Positions 27,617 to 39,094 of a stretch of 64,000 bases of DNA are shown here, one piece after another. Location: assembly GCF_027912675.1 (NCBI RefSeq), contig NZ_CP115757.1, forward strand, positions 2,046,001 through 2,110,000, given 5' to 3'. The DNA comes from Paracoccus sp. SCSIO 75233 (GTDB lineage: Bacteria > Pseudomonadota > Alphaproteobacteria > Rhodobacterales > Rhodobacteraceae). The notes below the pieces were generated by a model. The model ran no database searches. It was given only the letters and a program-made list of their open reading frames with translations, and was not told the DNA's origin. The position numbers were made by a program, and so were the translations under genes. The stretch's first letter is position 1. The number at the start of each line of letters is the position of its first letter.

Positions 27617-29089
27617 TCAGGTCAGCTTTTCATAAAGCCTCGCATAGTCGCGCGCGGAGGCGTCCCATCCGACCGGATGCGCCATCGCCCGCTGAACCAT
27701 CTTTGCCCATGTCCCGGACCGCTGGAACAGCGTGCAGAGCTTGCGCAGGCTCAGCGACAATGCCTCGGCTGTGACGGGGGCGAATTGCAGCCCGGTCGCC
27801 ACCTGCGCACGCAGCGCCGCGTCATTGGCGTCGATCACCGTATCAGCCAGCCCGCCCGTCCGCGCGACCAGCGGCAGCGTTCCGTAAGCGAGGCCGTACA
27901 TCTGCGTCAGCCCGCACGGCTCGAACCGCGACGGCACAAGGACCGCGTCAGCACCGGCGAACATGCGATGCGCAAGCGCCTCGTCATAGCCGATCCTGAC
28001 CCCGATCCGGCCCGGATCACGCGCGGCGGCCTGCTGGAAGCCGTCCTGCAAATCCGCCTCCCCCGTGCCGAGCAGGGCGAGCTGGCCGCCTGCCCCGGTC
28101 AGCACCGGCAGGCTTTCCAGCAACAGGTCCAGCCCCTTCTGTCGGGTCAGGCGGCTGACCACGATACAAAGCGGCCCGTCCGCAGCGTCCAGCCCGAATT
28201 CCTCGCGCAGTGCGGCGGCGCAGAGGGATTTGCCGTTCATATCACCGGCTGAATAATTCGCGGCGATATTAGCGTCGGTCGCCGGATCCCATGCCTGCCG
28301 GTCCACGCCGTTGAGAATGCCGGACAAGACATCCGCCCGCGCGCGGATCACCCCTTCAAGGCCGAAGCCGAATTCCGGCGTCGTCAGCTCCGTGGCGTAG
28401 GTCGGTGAGACGGTCGTGATCGCATCGGCAGAGACCAGACCGGCCTTGAGCGCGCTGATATTGCCCCAGAACTCATACCCGTCGGGATTGAAACGGTCCC
28501 ACGGCAGGCGCAGTTCGGACAGCATGCTGGAAGGGGCGATGCCCTGAAAGGCGATATTGTGGATCGTCATGACCGAGGGCGTAGCGCCTTGCGTCCAGAG
28601 CGGCGCGAAACCAGCCTGCCAGTCATGCGCGTGGATCAGATCGGGACGCCAGCCATCGGAAAGCCCGTCCTGCGCAATCCGTGCTGCTGCCCAGCTTAAC
28701 GCCGCGAAGCGCAGCGGGTTGTCGTGCCAGTCCCGCCCGGCCTCGTCCAGATAGGGGGTGCCCGCGCGGTCGAACAGATGGGGGGCGTCCAGCAGCAGCA
28801 GATTCAGACCGGCGGACCTGCCTGCCAGCACTTGCGCCGGGCCGCCAAACAGATCGTCATCGCGCCACAGGCTTTCCGCCCGGTCCAGCCGCTCTTTCAG
28901 CCCGCGATAGGCGGGGATAAGCGTCCGCAGTTCCCAGCCAAGCGGAGCCATCGCAGCGGGAAGTGCGCCCACGACATCCGCCAGCCCGCCGGTCTTGACC
29001 AGCGGCGCGCATTCGGAGGCCACGGACAGCACCGTTCCGGCAGGCGGGGCGGGCGGCGCGGCGCTGACCTTGCGGGCCGGTTTGCTCAT
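27617..29089 (-). CDS. glgA: Glycogen synthase (ADP-glucose, GT5)
   Basis: GlgA extends alpha-1,4-glucan from ADP-glucose. The 490 residues show the GT5 signature [14 protein letters not shown] for ADP-glucose binding near the N-terminus. The C-terminal Rossmann half carries [20 protein letters not shown], with the E-x7-E motif. ATG 29089 overlaps the glgC stop (ATGA), so it is translated after glgC. It is the last gene of the glgPBCA operon and converges on hrpB with only 22 bp between. Confidence 0.96.
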   Translation of the reverse strand: MSKPARKVSAAPPAPPAGTVLSVASECAPLVKTGGLADVVGALPAAMAPLGWELRTLIPAYRGLKERLDRAESLWRDDDLFGGPAQVLAGRSAGLNLLLLDAPHLFDRAGTPYLDEAGRDWHDNPLRFAALSWAAARIAQDGLSDGWRPDLIHAHDWQAGFAPLWTQGATPSVMTIHNIAFQGIAPSSMLSELRLPWDRFNPDGYEFWGNISALKAGLVSADAITTVSPTYATELTTPEFGFGLEGVIRARADVLSGILNGVDRQAWDPATDANIAANYSAGDMNGKSLCAAALREEFGLDAADGPLCIVVSRLTRQKGLDLLLESLPVLTGAGGQLALLGTGEADLQDGFQQAAARDPGRIGVRIGYDEALAHRMFAGADAVLVPSRFEPCGLTQMYGLAYGTLPLVARTGGLADTVIDANDAALRAQVATGLQFAPVTAEALSLSLRKLCTLFQRSGTWAKMVQRAMAHPVGWDASARDYARLYEKLT

Positions 29090-30354
29090 TTTTGGGCTTC
29101 CCTGCGATCGATCATCTCTTTCGTAATCAGCGTGACACCGTTCTCGGTCCGGCGGAACCATTTCGCGTCTTCATCGGCATCTTCGCCCACGACAAGCCCC
29201 TCGGGGATCTCGACGCCCCGGTCGATGACGACATTGGTCAGCTGCGCCCGGCGACCGATATTCACATAAGGCATGGCCACAACCGATTTCAGCGAGGAAT
29301 AGCTGTTCGCCTTCACCCCGGTGAACAGCAGCGAATTACGCACCTCCGAGCCAGAGATGATACAGCCCCCAGACACCATTGAACTGATCGCGTGGCCCCG
29401 GCGGTCCTCGTCGTCATGGATGAACTTGGCGGGTGGATTGATCTCCGCATAGGTCCAGATCGGCCAGTCGCGGTCATAGATGTCAAGCTCGGGCGAGAAA
29501 TCCGTCAGGTCGATATTCGCCTGCCAGAACGCGTCGATTGTCCCCACGTCGCGCCAGTAGACCGGCGCATCCGGCGCGCTGCGCACGCAACTGTCGGAGA
29601 AGCGATGCGCGACCGCCTTGCCGTTCTTCACAAGATAGGGGATCAGATCATGGCCGAAATCATGGCTGGAATTCGGATCCTCGGCGTCCTTCAGCAGCAA
29701 TTCGCGCAGGAACTTCCAGTCAAAGACATAGATCCCCATCGAAGCGAGCGTCGAGTCCGGGTCGTCCGGCATTCCCGGCGGATCGGCGGGTTTTTCAAGA
29801 AAAGACACAATGCGCCCCGCCTCATCCGTGTCCATGACGCCGAAGGCAGACGCCTCGCTGCGCGGCACGGTCAGGCAACCCACGGTCACATCCGCGCCGC
29901 TTTCGACATGCTGTTGCAGCATCAGCTCATAATCCATCTTGTAGATGTGATCACCGGCCAGCACGACGAGATAGTCGACATAGTAGCTGTCGATAATGGC
30001 GATATTCTGCGTGACCGCATCGGCAGTGCCGCGATACCAGCTTTCGCCGTCCATCTGCTGCGAGGCGGGCAGAATATCGAGAAACTCGTTCCGCTCCTGC
30101 CGGAAGAAGGACCAGCCCCGGTTGAGATGCCGGATCAGGCTGTGGGCCTTGTACTGCGTCGCCACCGACATCTTGCGGATGCCGGAGTTCAGCGCATTGG
30201 AGAGGGCGAAATCGATGATCCGCGATTTGCCGCCGAAATAGACCGCAGGCTTGGCGCGCCGGTCGGTCAGCTCCTTCAGCCGCGAACCGCGCCCCCCGGC
30301 CAGCACATAGGCCATGGCCCGCGATGAAAGACGGTTTGGTCTGTGCAAGGTCAT
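29086..30354 (-). CDS. glgC: Glucose-1-phosphate adenylyltransferase
   Basis: GlgC makes ADP-glucose from glucose-1-phosphate and ATP, the committed and usually allosteric step of glycogen synthesis. The 422 residues contain the nucleotidyltransferase motif [40 protein letters not shown], the catalytic [12 protein letters not shown] and the glucose-1-P-binding region [11 protein letters not shown] left-handed beta-helix follows toward the C-terminus. It lies 26 bp after glgB and overlaps glgA by 4 nt. Confidence 0.96.
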   Translation of the reverse strand: MTLHRPNRLSSRAMAYVLAGGRGSRLKELTDRRAKPAVYFGGKSRIIDFALSNALNSGIRKMSVATQYKAHSLIRHLNRGWSFFRQERNEFLDILPASQQMDGESWYRGTADAVTQNIAIIDSYYVDYLVVLAGDHIYKMDYELMLQQHVESGADVTVGCLTVPRSEASAFGVMDTDEAGRIVSFLEKPADPPGMPDDPDSTLASMGIYVFDWKFLRELLLKDAEDPNSSHDFGHDLIPYLVKNGKAVAHRFSDSCVRSAPDAPVYWRDVGTIDAFWQANIDLTDFSPELDIYDRDWPIWTYAEINPPAKFIHDDEDRRGHAISSMVSGGCIISGSEVRNSLLFTGVKANSYSSLKSVVAMPYVNIGRRAQLTNVVIDRGVEIPEGLVVGEDADEDAKWFRRTENGVTLITKEMIDRREAQK

Positions 30355-30380
30355 TCCAGTATCCCCCCAAGCTGGATAGA

Positions 30381-32624
30381 TTATGCGGCCTCGTAAATCA
30401 GGACCGATAGCGGCGGCAGCTCGACAAGGGCCGATTGGTCGTAACCCTGATATTCATCGCCATCCGCCGTGATGATCTCCGTCGTGGTCATCCCTGAACC
30501 GCCATAAACGCCCGCATCGCTGTTCAGGCGCAATTTCCATTTCCCGGCGCGCGGCAGCCCGATCTGCCAGCCATGACGCGGCACCGGGGTGAAATTGCAG
30601 ATGACCGCGACGGGCGCATCCTCCTCCTCCCCGTAGCGGAGATAGGAGAGCACCGATTCCGCCGCCGCACCGCCGTCGATCCAGCCGAAGCCCGCAGCCG
30701 AACAGTCACGTTTATGCAGGGCGGGAAGGTCGCGATAGAGATGGTTCAGATCGCGCACCAGCGACTGAATACCTTTGTGGCGGGTGTCCTCCAGCAAATG
30801 CCAATCGAGCGAGGTGTTATGATCCCATTCCCGCCGCTGCGCGAATTCGCAGCCCATGAACAGCAGCTTCTTGCCCGGATGGGTCCACATGAAACCGTAA
30901 TAGGCCCGCAGATTCGCAAATTTCTGCCAGTCATCCCCCGGCATTTTTTCGATCATCGAGCCCTTGCCGTGGACCACCTCGTCATGGCTGATCGGCAGGA
31001 TGAAGTTTTCGGAAAAGGCATAGACCAGCCCGAAGGTCAGTTGATTGTGGTGATGGCTGCGATGCACCGGCTCATGCTGGATATAGCTGAGCGTGTCGTT
31101 CATCCAGCCCATGTTCCACTTGAACCCGAAGCCCAGACCGCCCCGGTCAACGGGCCGCGATACGCCGGGAAAGGATGTCGATTCCTCCGCCGCGGTCATG
31201 ATGCCCGGCACCTCTCCGTAAGCGATCGTGTTGACGCTGCGCAGAAAATCGATGGCTTCCAGATTCTCGCGCCCGCCGTGGATATTCGGCACCCACTCGC
31301 CTTCCTTGCGCGAATAGTCACGGTAGAGCATCGACGCCACGGCATCCACCCGCAGCCCGTCGACATGGTATTCCTGAAGCCAGTAGAGCGCATTTGCGAT
31401 CAGGTAGTTTGAGACCTCGCGCCGACCGTAATTATAGATCAGCGTATTCCAGTCCTGATGAAACCCCTCGCGCGGATCGGCATGTTCGTAAAGCGCCGTG
31501 CCGTCAAACCGCGCCAGCCCGTGCGGATCGGTCGGGAAATGCCCCGGCACCCAGTCCAGAAGCAGGCCGAGCCCCGCCTCATGCGCGGCTTCGACCAGAT
31601 GGCGGAACTCGTCAGGGGTGCCGAAACGGATTGTCGGCGCGAACATCCCGACCGGCTGATAGCCCCATGATCCATCGAAGGGAAATTCCGAAATCGGCAG
31701 CAGCTCGATATGGGTGAACCCCATCCCGGCGACATAGGGGATCAGGTCGCGCGCCAGTTCCAGATAGCTGAGCGGGCGGTTATCATCCTCGATCACGCGC
31801 CGCCAGCTTCCGGGATGAACCTCATAGATAGAGATCGGGGCGGAGACGCTCTGCGCCCGGCCCCGACGTTTCATCCACGCCCCATCCTGCCAGTTGAAAT
31901 CGTGAAGCTCCCGCACGACAGAGGCGGTCGCAGGCGGATGTTCTGCCCCAAACCCGACCGGGTCGGCCTTTTCCGGCACCGGCTCGCCATGCGCGCCGGT
32001 GATGGCGAATTTATACGCCTCGCCCTCGCCGATACCGGGCAGAAAGATCTCCCAGACGCCGGTGGAGCCACGCCGCCGCATTCCGTGGCGGCGCGCATCC
32101 CAACCGTTGAAATTCCCAAGGACCGAGACCCGCCGGGCATTCGGTGCCCAGACCGCGAAATGCGTCCCTGTTACGCCCTGGTGTTTTATAACATGCGCAC
32201 CTAACACGCGCCAAAGCTGTCGATGCGTGCCCTCCCCGATCAGATGTTCGTCGATCTGGCCGAGAACCGGGCCGAAGCGATAGGGGTCTTCATATTCCCA
32301 TTGTGTCTGGCCGTCGGAGCCGCGCAGCAGATACGGCATCGGCTCAGGCAGGAAACCGACGAAAAGGCCGGGGGCCTCCTCGGCGGGCGACATCGGGCGT
32401 TCGCCATCGACGGCGGAAATCGACATCTCAACGGCACCGTGATCGAGCGCGACGATCCGCCAGCCCCCCTGTGACGGATGCGGACCCAGAATGTCGAACG
32501 GATCAGCCTCCCGCCCATCCGAAAGCGCGCGGGCGCGATCAGCGGGCAGTTTCAGCCAGCCCGTGCTTTGCGGCAAGTCATCGTCCTGATCGTCATCCAG
32601 CCCGTTTCTCTCTGCCGTCACCTT
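30381..32624 (-). CDS. glgB: 1,4-alpha-glucan branching enzyme (GH13_9)
   Basis: GlgB creates alpha-1,6 branches in glycogen. The chosen form has 747 residues. It has an N-terminal N1 module (about 20-115), a CBM48 (about 120-215, [20 protein letters not shown]) and the GH13 barrel with the nucleophile Asp in [12 protein letters not shown], the acid Glu in AAEEST and the transition-state Asp in [13 protein letters not shown] beta-domain ends the protein. The longest frame begins ATG 32660, but GTG 32624 has GGAGG 6 nt upstream and is preferred. Either way the start overlaps the glgP 3' end. Confidence 0.94.
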   Translation of the reverse strand, partial: KVTAERNGLDDDQDDDLPQSTGWLKLPADRARALSDGREADPFDILGPHPSQGGWRIVALDHGAVEMSISAVDGERPMSPAEEAPGLFVGFLPEPMPYLLRGSDGQTQWEYEDPYRFGPVLGQIDEHLIGEGTHRQLWRVLGAHVIKHQGVTGTHFAVWAPNARRVSVLGNFNGWDARRHGMRRRGSTGVWEIFLPGIGEGEAYKFAITGAHGEPVPEKADPVGFGAEHPPATASVVRELHDFNWQDGAWMKRRGRAQSVSAPISIYEVHPGSWRRVIEDDNRPLSYLELARDLIPYVAGMGFTHIELLPISEFPFDGSWGYQPVGMFAPTIRFGTPDEFRHLVEAAHEAGLGLLLDWVPGHFPTDPHGLARFDGTALYEHADPREGFHQDWNTLIYNYGRREVSNYLIANALYWLQEYHVDGLRVDAVASMLYRDYSRKEGEWVPNIHGGRENLEAIDFLRSVNTIAYGEVPGIMTAAEESTSFPGVSRPVDRGGLGFGFKWNMGWMNDTLSYIQHEPVHRSHHHNQLTFGLVYAFSENFILPISHDEVVHGKGSMIEKMPGDDWQKFANLRAYYGFMWTHPGKKLLFMGCEFAQRREWDHNTSLDWHLLEDTRHKGIQSLVRDLNHLYRDLPALHKRDCSAAGFGWIDGGAAAESVLSYLRYGEEEDAPVAVICNFTPVPRHGWQIGLPRAGKWKLRLNSDAGVYGGSGMTTTEIITADGDEYQGYDQSALVELPPLSVLIYEAA

Positions 32625-35016
32625 GACCCTCCATCTGCCAGACCCGTTCCATGTAGTCACGGATCGAACGGTCTGAGGAGAACCAGCCCATGCGCGCGGT
32701 GTTCAGCGCCGCCATGCGATGCCAGTTCTCCCTGTCCCCAAATGAGGCATCAATTTTGCGCTGAGTCGACAGGTAATCCGCAAAATCTGAGCAAACGAGA
32801 TAGGTGTCCCAATTGGTCAGGATATCAATCAGCCGCCCATAGCGTGCCGGATCGCCGCCAAATGTCCCGCTGCCGATCAGGCTGATCGCGCGTGAAAGCT
32901 CCGGGCATTCGGCGATCGCCTTGCGGGCATGGTCGGGAACTGCGCGCCGCGCCTCCACCTCTTCGGTGGACATGCCGAACAGGAAGAAGTTTTCGGCCCC
33001 GACATGCTCACGAATTTCCACATTCGCACCGTCGAGCGTGCCGATGGTCAGCGCACCGTTCATCGACAATTTCATATTGCCGGTGCCGGAGGCTTCCTTG
33101 CCCGCCGTGGAAATCTGTTCCGACAGATCCGCCGCCGGAATAAGCCGGACCGCCATCGAGACGTTGTAGTTCGGCGGATAAACCACCATCAGCCGCCCGC
33201 GCATCAGCGGATCGTTGTTAATCACCTTCGCGACATCGTTGATCAGGTGAATGATCTCTTTCGCGACCGCATAGCCCGGCGCCGCCTTGCCGCCGAAAAT
33301 CTTGACGCGGGGCTGCCAGTCCGCCTCCGGGTTCTGCCGGATCGCATCCCAGTAGGCGATGGTTTCGAGGATGTTGAGGAACTGCCGCTTATATTCATGG
33401 ATGCGCTTGATCTGCACATCGAAAAGCGCATCCGGATCGGGGGTGATCCCCATCGTGTCATTCAGCCAGTTCGACAGTGCGATCTTGTTATGCCGTTTCG
33501 CGGCGGCATAGCGATCCAGCCAGCCCGCATCCCCGATATGCGGCTCGATCAGCTTGAGTTGATCCAGATGATCGACCCAGTCCTCGCCGCCCAGTGTTTC
33601 GGTGATCAGCCCGGACAGGGCCGGGTTCGCCGAATAGAGCCAGCGGCGCGGGGTGACGCCATTGGTGACATTGACGATCCGCTCCGGATGCAGCCGGTGC
33701 AGGTCATGAAACACCGTTTCCTTCATCAGCTCCGTATGCAGCGCGGAGACGCCGTTCACATGGCCGGACTGCATGAAAGCGAGCGTGCCCATGTGAACCT
33801 GACCGTGATGGATCGCGGAAAGCTCCAGCGGGCGGGACGGATTGCGGCGCTTGTGGTGGTCGTCGATCCGTTCGATCAGGTCCATGTGGCGCGGCAGGAT
33901 CTTGCGGAAGAGCCCCTCATGCCACGCCTCAAGCGCCTCTGGCAGCAGCGTGTGATTGGTGTAGTTCAGCACCCGGACCGCCATATCGGCTGCCGTGTCG
34001 AAGTCCTGACCGAAATCGTCCAGCAGCACCCGCACCAGTTCTGCCCCGGCAATCGCAGGATGGGTGTCGTTCATCTGAATGGCCACGCGCTCCGGCAGTT
34101 TGGCGATGGCTTCACCCTGAGAGGCAAAGCGACGCATGATGTCGCGGACCGAGGCGGCGGTGAAGAAATATTCCTGCTTGAGGCGCAACTCCTTCCCGGC
34201 CTCCGTGGAATCATCCGGGTACAGCACGCGGGAGATCGTGCGGGCCAGCGATTCGGCGGCACCGGCGGCGATATATTCGCCGCGATTGAACCGGGCGAGA
34301 TCAAACTCCCCGACCGCCTTGCCCGACCAGAGGCGCAGCGTATTGGCCCAACGTCCGCGCCAGCCGATCACCGGCATGTCGTAGGCGGCGGCGATGACGC
34401 TCTCCTCCGGGTGCCAGATCTTCTTTGCGCCGTCGCCCTCGATCCAGCCGCCGAAGCCGATTTCATAGGCAGCTTCCGGGCGCTCGAATTCCCACGGGTT
34501 GCGCGATTTCAGCCAGCTTTCCGCCGTCTCGACCTGACGTCCCTTGTCGAAGCGCTGCCGGAACAGCCCGTGCTCATATCTGAGCCCATAGCCGTAGGCG
34601 GGGACACCCAGCGTGGCCATCGATTCCATGTAGCACGCGGCCAGACGGCCAAGCCCGCCATTGCCAAGCGCAGCCTCCGGTTCGTCGTGGATCACCTCGT
34701 CATATTCGACGCCGAGCCCTTTCAACGCCTCGCGCGCGGCATCGTCGAGGCCCAGATTGACCACCGAATCCTCCAGGAGCCTGCCGATCAGGAACTCCAT
34801 CGACAGATAATGCACCCGCTTGAGATTGCCGCCATAGGTCGCGCGCGTCGAGGCGAACCACGGCTCGACAATGCGGTCGCGCACCGCAAGCGACAGCGCC
34901 ATGCGCCAGTCCGAGAGCGATGCATGCGGGGCATCCTTGCCGATTGAATAGGTCAGATGATCACGGATCGACTGAGCCAGTTCTTTCGGGGTGGCGCCTG
35001 TCGCTGGCTGAGGCAT
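32593..35016 (-). CDS. glgP: Glycogen phosphorylase (GT35)
   Basis: GlgP releases glucose-1-phosphate from glycogen ends. The 807 residues include the family start region [33 protein letters not shown], the substrate region [21 protein letters not shown], and the pyridoxal-phosphate lysine in [19 protein letters not shown] near the C-terminus. The frame is open to 35223, but ATG 35016 with GGAG 7 nt upstream is the likely start. It is first in the leftward glgPBCA operon and divergent from the alpha-glucosidase gene. Confidence 0.96.
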   Translation of the reverse strand: MPQPATGATPKELAQSIRDHLTYSIGKDAPHASLSDWRMALSLAVRDRIVEPWFASTRATYGGNLKRVHYLSMEFLIGRLLEDSVVNLGLDDAAREALKGLGVEYDEVIHDEPEAALGNGGLGRLAACYMESMATLGVPAYGYGLRYEHGLFRQRFDKGRQVETAESWLKSRNPWEFERPEAAYEIGFGGWIEGDGAKKIWHPEESVIAAAYDMPVIGWRGRWANTLRLWSGKAVGEFDLARFNRGEYIAAGAAESLARTISRVLYPDDSTEAGKELRLKQEYFFTAASVRDIMRRFASQGEAIAKLPERVAIQMNDTHPAIAGAELVRVLLDDFGQDFDTAADMAVRVLNYTNHTLLPEALEAWHEGLFRKILPRHMDLIERIDDHHKRRNPSRPLELSAIHHGQVHMGTLAFMQSGHVNGVSALHTELMKETVFHDLHRLHPERIVNVTNGVTPRRWLYSANPALSGLITETLGGEDWVDHLDQLKLIEPHIGDAGWLDRYAAAKRHNKIALSNWLNDTMGITPDPDALFDVQIKRIHEYKRQFLNILETIAYWDAIRQNPEADWQPRVKIFGGKAAPGYAVAKEIIHLINDVAKVINNDPLMRGRLMVVYPPNYNVSMAVRLIPAADLSEQISTAGKEASGTGNMKLSMNGALTIGTLDGANVEIREHVGAENFFLFGMSTEEVEARRAVPDHARKAIAECPELSRAISLIGSGTFGGDPARYGRLIDILTNWDTYLVCSDFADYLSTQRKIDASFGDRENWHRMAALNTARMGWFSSDRSIRDYMERVWQMEGQGDGREKRAG

Positions 35017-35106
35017 GATTGCACTCCGTCGCTGGGGGATGTTAGCGGCAGCATTAGGGTGCAAAACGCCCATATTCAATGGCCCGAATGGGTTAAGGAG
35101 GTTTCC

Positions 35107-36693
35107 ATGACGAAAGATTGGTGGCGTGGTTCTGTCACTTATCAGGTTTATCCAAGATCTTTTCAGGACAGCAACGGCGACGGAATCGGCGATCTCAATG
35201 GGATCACACAGCGGATCGGCCATATCGCCAGCCTCGGCGTGGATGCGGTCTGGCTGTCGCCGGTCTTCACCTCACCGATGGCGGATATGGGTTATGACGT
35301 GTCGGATTATACCGATATCGACCCTTTATTCGGCGATCTGAAGGATTTCGACCGGCTGGTTGCCAAGGCACATGAGCACGGGCTGAAGGTCATTATCGAC
35401 CAGGTGCTGAGCCATTCCTCCGACCAGCACCCGTTCTTTGTCGAAAGCCGCAAGGGGCGCGATAACGACAAATCCGACTGGTATGTCTGGGCCGATGCGC
35501 AGCCGGATGGCTCCCCGCCGAATAACTGGGCCTCCGTCTTCGGCGGATCGGCCTGGGAATGGGACGGGCATCGCAAGCAATATTACCTGCATAACTTCCT
35601 GACCTCGCAGCCGGATTTCAACTTCCACAATAAGGAAGTGCAGGACTGGCTGCTGGGCACGATGCGGTTCTGGCTGGAACGCGGGGTGGACGGTTTCCGG
35701 CTCGATACGGTGAATTTCTATTTCCACGATGCGAAGCTGCGCAAGAACCCGGCCCGCAAAGGTGAGCCACAGGTGAACCCATATGAAATGCAGTTGCACA
35801 AATTCTCCAAGACCCGGCCGGAGAATCTCGATTTTCTTGCCCGGATGCGGAAGCTGACCGATGAATACAGCGCGAGCATGGTGGGCGAGGTCGGCGATTC
35901 GACCCGTGCCGTCGAAATCATGGGCGAATACACATCCGGCGAGGACCGGCTGCATCAGGCCTACAGCTTCGAGATGCTCGGCCCGCAATTCTCTCCGAAA
36001 CATTTCCGCACGACGGTAGAGCGGTTTTTCCGCAAAGCCCCGGATGGCTGGCCTTGCTGGGCGTTTTCAAACCATGATGTGATCCGGCATTTGACGAGAT
36101 GGGAAGAACACGGCCCCGATCAGGACAGCCTCGCAAAGCTCTGCGCGGCGATGCTGCTGTCCTTCCCCGGCTCGGTCTGCATCTATCAGGGCGAGGAGCT
36201 TGGCCAGACGGAAACGGAGCTTGAATTTGACGAGCTGACCGACCCGCCGGGCATCCGCTTCTGGCCGGACTACAAAGGCCGGGACGGATGCCGGACGCCG
36301 ATGGTTTGGGACGGGAATGGCAACACCTCCGGCGGTTTCAGCGAGGCAAAGCCGTGGCTGCCGGTCAAGGCGCCACAGCTTGCACGAAACGTGGCGGTGC
36401 AGGAGGCGGATCAGGATTCCGTGCTGCATTTCTACCGCAAGATGCTGGCGTTTCGGGCTGAGCGGGAGGACCTGCACGGTCGCGGGATCGCCAATTTCAT
36501 CAAGCGGCCCGATCCCGTGCTGATGTTCCAACGCGGGGGCCTGATCTGCCTGTTCAATCTCGGCCCCGATCCGGTTGAAACCAATCTGCCACAGGCCGAC
36601 AGCTATGAGCTGGTCGGCCCCTCACAGGCGGCGACGCTCAGGAAACGAAAGGTAACGCTCGGCCCTAACGGCTTTGGCTTTATTCAAGTCTGA
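35107..36693 (+). CDS. GH13 alpha-glucosidase (oligo-1,6-glucosidase-like)
   Basis: This 528-residue family 13 hydrolase is likely an exo-acting alpha-glucosidase on maltose-type oligosaccharides. It begins MTKDWWRGSVTYQVYPRSFQD. Catalytic residues are the Asp in GFRLDTVNFYF, the Glu in MVGEVGDST and the Asp in FSNHDVIRHL. There is no signal peptide, so it is cytoplasmic and may feed on glycogen or imported sugars. An excellent site (AAGGAGG, 35093-35099) precedes ATG 35107. The open frame back to 34957 is antisense to glgP. It shares a 90-bp divergent promoter region with glgP. Confidence 0.93.
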   Translation: MTKDWWRGSVTYQVYPRSFQDSNGDGIGDLNGITQRIGHIASLGVDAVWLSPVFTSPMADMGYDVSDYTDIDPLFGDLKDFDRLVAKAHEHGLKVIIDQVLSHSSDQHPFFVESRKGRDNDKSDWYVWADAQPDGSPPNNWASVFGGSAWEWDGHRKQYYLHNFLTSQPDFNFHNKEVQDWLLGTMRFWLERGVDGFRLDTVNFYFHDAKLRKNPARKGEPQVNPYEMQLHKFSKTRPENLDFLARMRKLTDEYSASMVGEVGDSTRAVEIMGEYTSGEDRLHQAYSFEMLGPQFSPKHFRTTVERFFRKAPDGWPCWAFSNHDVIRHLTRWEEHGPDQDSLAKLCAAMLLSFPGSVCIYQGEELGQTETELEFDELTDPPGIRFWPDYKGRDGCRTPMVWDGNGNTSGGFSEAKPWLPVKAPQLARNVAVQEADQDSVLHFYRKMLAFRAEREDLHGRGIANFIKRPDPVLMFQRGGLICLFNLGPDPVETNLPQADSYELVGPSQAATLRKRKVTLGPNGFGFIQV

Positions 36694-36727
36694 ATCGCCG
36701 GGCATCTGGTTACGTCACACATATAAA

Positions 36728-36756
36728 AACGGCGCGCGGATCACCCGCGCGCCGTT
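36728..36756. terminator. Bidirectional terminator between the alpha-glucosidase and TonB-receptor genes
   Basis: ACGGCGCGCGG (36729-36739) and CCGCGCGCCGT (36745-36755) form a perfect 11-bp stem. The minus strand continues GTTTTTATAT, a good tail for the receptor gene whose stop is at 36781. The plus strand has no T-run, so it is weaker for the glucosidase gene. Confidence 0.85.
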
Positions 36757-36780
36757 CTCATTCAGCCAATCGAGAGACAA

Positions 36781-38799
36781 TCAGAACGATTTGCTGACGC
36801 CAAGCGTGACCGTGCGACCCGGGGCAAGCGCCGGGTCAATCTGGCGCGAACCCGCGGTCCGCTGAACATAGCTGGAGCGTTCGTAGTAGTTTTCATCCAG
36901 CAGGTTATCCACGCCGAGGCGGAGTTTCGTCCCGGCAAGCTGCTCCGGCTTCCACTCGGCATAAGCGTTCACGACGGTGTAGCTTTCATGCTCCGCGAAG
37001 CCGGCATCGGTCATCAGGGCATCGTCGAGGCTGCTCGCCCATTCGACCGTCGCGCCAAGCGTCAGATTGTATTGCGGCAGGGCGTGATCGACATAGAGCG
37101 TTGCCAGATCACCGACCGGCATGAAGGTCGTCCCGCCAATGGGCAGCGCAAACTCGCCGTCAATCGTGACATCAGCCTTGGTGTAGGTGGCACCGATGCG
37201 GGTGTCCTGCCAGTCATAGGATGCGTTGAGGGTAAAGCCCTTGCTGCGCCCCTCTTCCGCATTGGTCAGCATGCCCGCGCCGACATCGTAATCGCCAACA
37301 CCGTCAAGACGGGTGTCGAAGAAGGTCAGACCGCCGCGCCAGTTGTTGCCGCTCGCATTCAGGCCGACCTTGTAGTTCGTGGCCGTCGCCGGCTCGAAAT
37401 TCGGGTCGGTGATGAATGCCTCGTTGCGGGCGTGAAGCAGGGCGTATTCGCCCATGTCGAAGCCCATCCAGCTATGCGATGCACCGGCAAAGACCTCAAA
37501 CATATCGTTAAAGCGATAGGAAACGGTCGCATTGGCGCTCGCCCCGGAATCGGTGAAGCGCTTGTTGTTCCAGTCGCTGAAACGATGGTGATCGTAGCGC
37601 AGGCCGGTCGACAGGTCGACGCCGTTGGCGAATTCGAAGCGGCCTTGTGCAAACGCCCCAACCTGGAAGGTCGAGAGGTTCCAGACCGGCCCCGGCGCGC
37701 TGGAGTGATCGCCGTAATTGTCGATCATATATTCGCTGTCGGCAAAATCGATACCGGTCGTCACAGTGCCGTTTGCAATGGTGAAGGTGTTCTTGACCAC
37801 ACCGCCGAAGCTGTCGCGGTCAAGCTCCATATCGCCGTTCGGGCGGGCGCTGCCGTCGACCGGGTCGATCAGATCGCCGACGATATAGTTGGGACGCCAG
37901 TAATTGGTGGAGCTGATATAGAGCTTCGCGACCGGGTCCCAAAGATCGGTCGGCGTGGTTGCGGTATAGGTCAGGCTCAGCGTTTCACTGTCGACATCAA
38001 GCGGATAGACTGCGGTATCGCCGTTCAGGTCCATGTTCATCTTGATGGTGCGGTCGGCATCATCCTGTGAGCGCTCATAGGCCAACTCGAAGCGACCGCC
38101 TTCGGCTTCATAACCGAACTTCATCAGCGCGCCTTTCGCCGCGAGTTCGGTCCCCGGCATCTCATAGCCACTGCCGGATTCGTAGTTGTCCCCGCTCTGC
38201 CCATGCAGCATCACGAACCAGTCGAAGCCGTTATAGACGCCATATCCGGCGAGGCTGGCCGACAGGCCGCGACCGTTATCGCCATAGGACAGGGCCGCAC
38301 GACCGCCGCTGCTGCGGCCAGCTTCCAGCAGATCCTGCGCGCCGACGGTTTCGTAGCGCACAGCCCCCGCCGAAGCGGCAAAGCCCGCGTCGGCCGCCGC
38401 AGCACCCGCTTCAACCTCGACGGTGCGGATAAAGGCGGGGTCGATCACGTTAGAGCCGGTATGGTGCCAGCTTGTCGGTCCCTGCGGTACACCGTCGATT
38501 GTCACGGCAAGCTTCGACTGCTCGATCCCGAAAACATGGATGCGCTTGGACGGCCCCGCCCCGCCCGACACGGTCAATGCCGATTCACGGGCAAACAGCT
38601 CGGAAACATCGGCGGGTTGCAGCAGCTCGATATCCTCTGCGGTGACGACAGCGCCGCCAGTGGATTCGATGTTCTCCTCACCATCGGCGACCAGCGTGAT
38701 CGTGGACAGAACGATCGGCGACGCCACATCCTGTGCGGCGGCGGCGGTCATCAAAGCGAGGACTGACACACTGGTCAGCGGCAACAGAGATCTGCGCAT
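36781..38799 (-). CDS. TonB-dependent outer-membrane receptor
   Basis: This 672-residue receptor has a signal peptide (MRRSLLPLTSVSVLALMTAAAA). Its plug domain (about 40-160) includes VTAEDIELLQPADVSELFAR, KLAVTIDGVPQGPTSW and HHTGSNVIDPAF. A 22-strand-type barrel ends in GRTVTLGVSKSF with the C-terminal Phe required for assembly. The cargo is unknown; no ABC transporter, heme-utilisation or siderophore gene adjoins it. ATG 38799 has AAGGA 6 nt upstream. The 295-bp region in front holds two inverted repeats described separately. A second, better assigned TonB receptor (hmuR) is at 61.1 kb. Confidence 0.9.
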   Translation of the reverse strand: MRRSLLPLTSVSVLALMTAAAAQDVASPIVLSTITLVADGEENIESTGGAVVTAEDIELLQPADVSELFARESALTVSGGAGPSKRIHVFGIEQSKLAVTIDGVPQGPTSWHHTGSNVIDPAFIRTVEVEAGAAAADAGFAASAGAVRYETVGAQDLLEAGRSSGGRAALSYGDNGRGLSASLAGYGVYNGFDWFVMLHGQSGDNYESGSGYEMPGTELAAKGALMKFGYEAEGGRFELAYERSQDDADRTIKMNMDLNGDTAVYPLDVDSETLSLTYTATTPTDLWDPVAKLYISSTNYWRPNYIVGDLIDPVDGSARPNGDMELDRDSFGGVVKNTFTIANGTVTTGIDFADSEYMIDNYGDHSSAPGPVWNLSTFQVGAFAQGRFEFANGVDLSTGLRYDHHRFSDWNNKRFTDSGASANATVSYRFNDMFEVFAGASHSWMGFDMGEYALLHARNEAFITDPNFEPATATNYKVGLNASGNNWRGGLTFFDTRLDGVGDYDVGAGMLTNAEEGRSKGFTLNASYDWQDTRIGATYTKADVTIDGEFALPIGGTTFMPVGDLATLYVDHALPQYNLTLGATVEWASSLDDALMTDAGFAEHESYTVVNAYAEWKPEQLAGTKLRLGVDNLLDENYYERSSYVQRTAGSRQIDPALAPGRTVTLGVSKSF

Positions 38800-38829
38800 A
38801 GTGTTTCCTTTGAAATCAATAGAGAGAGG

Positions 38830-38843
38830 CGCCATAAGTGGCG
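38830..38843 (-). promoter_or_regulatory. Inverted repeat in the leader of the TonB-receptor gene
   Basis: CGCCA-TAAG-TGGCG is a perfect 5-bp palindrome 30 bp upstream of the start codon. It could be a leader hairpin or an operator. Confidence 0.3.
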
Positions 38844-38844
38844 T

Positions 38845-38911
38845 CAATTTCTGACTGTTATGCTCTGAAATGGATATGCGCAAATAATGCGAGCAATATT
38901 GTCAGAAATTG
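38845..38911. promoter_or_regulatory. Widely spaced perfect 11-bp inverted repeat upstream of the TonB-receptor gene
   Basis: CAATTTCTGAC (38845-38855) and GTCAGAAATTG (38901-38911) are exact reverse complements with 45 bp between. They flank an AT-rich stretch likely to hold the promoter. The rest of the gap to the ChaC gene (38912-39094) shows nothing else recognisable. Confidence 0.4.
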
Positions 38912-39094
38912 CGGCTTCTCTGCCACAGGACCCCTCGCTTCATCATGCAAAGCTGCGGGGCTAACTGTTTGGAAAGCAGCGTGGAAATGACGGTGAGCGG
39001 TTTGGCGTCTGGAATTCCGGATAATCAGCGTTTGGAAAAATGCCTCAGGACGGTGAAAGATACGGGCCGACGCCGTATCGCGGACAAGGGGCGA

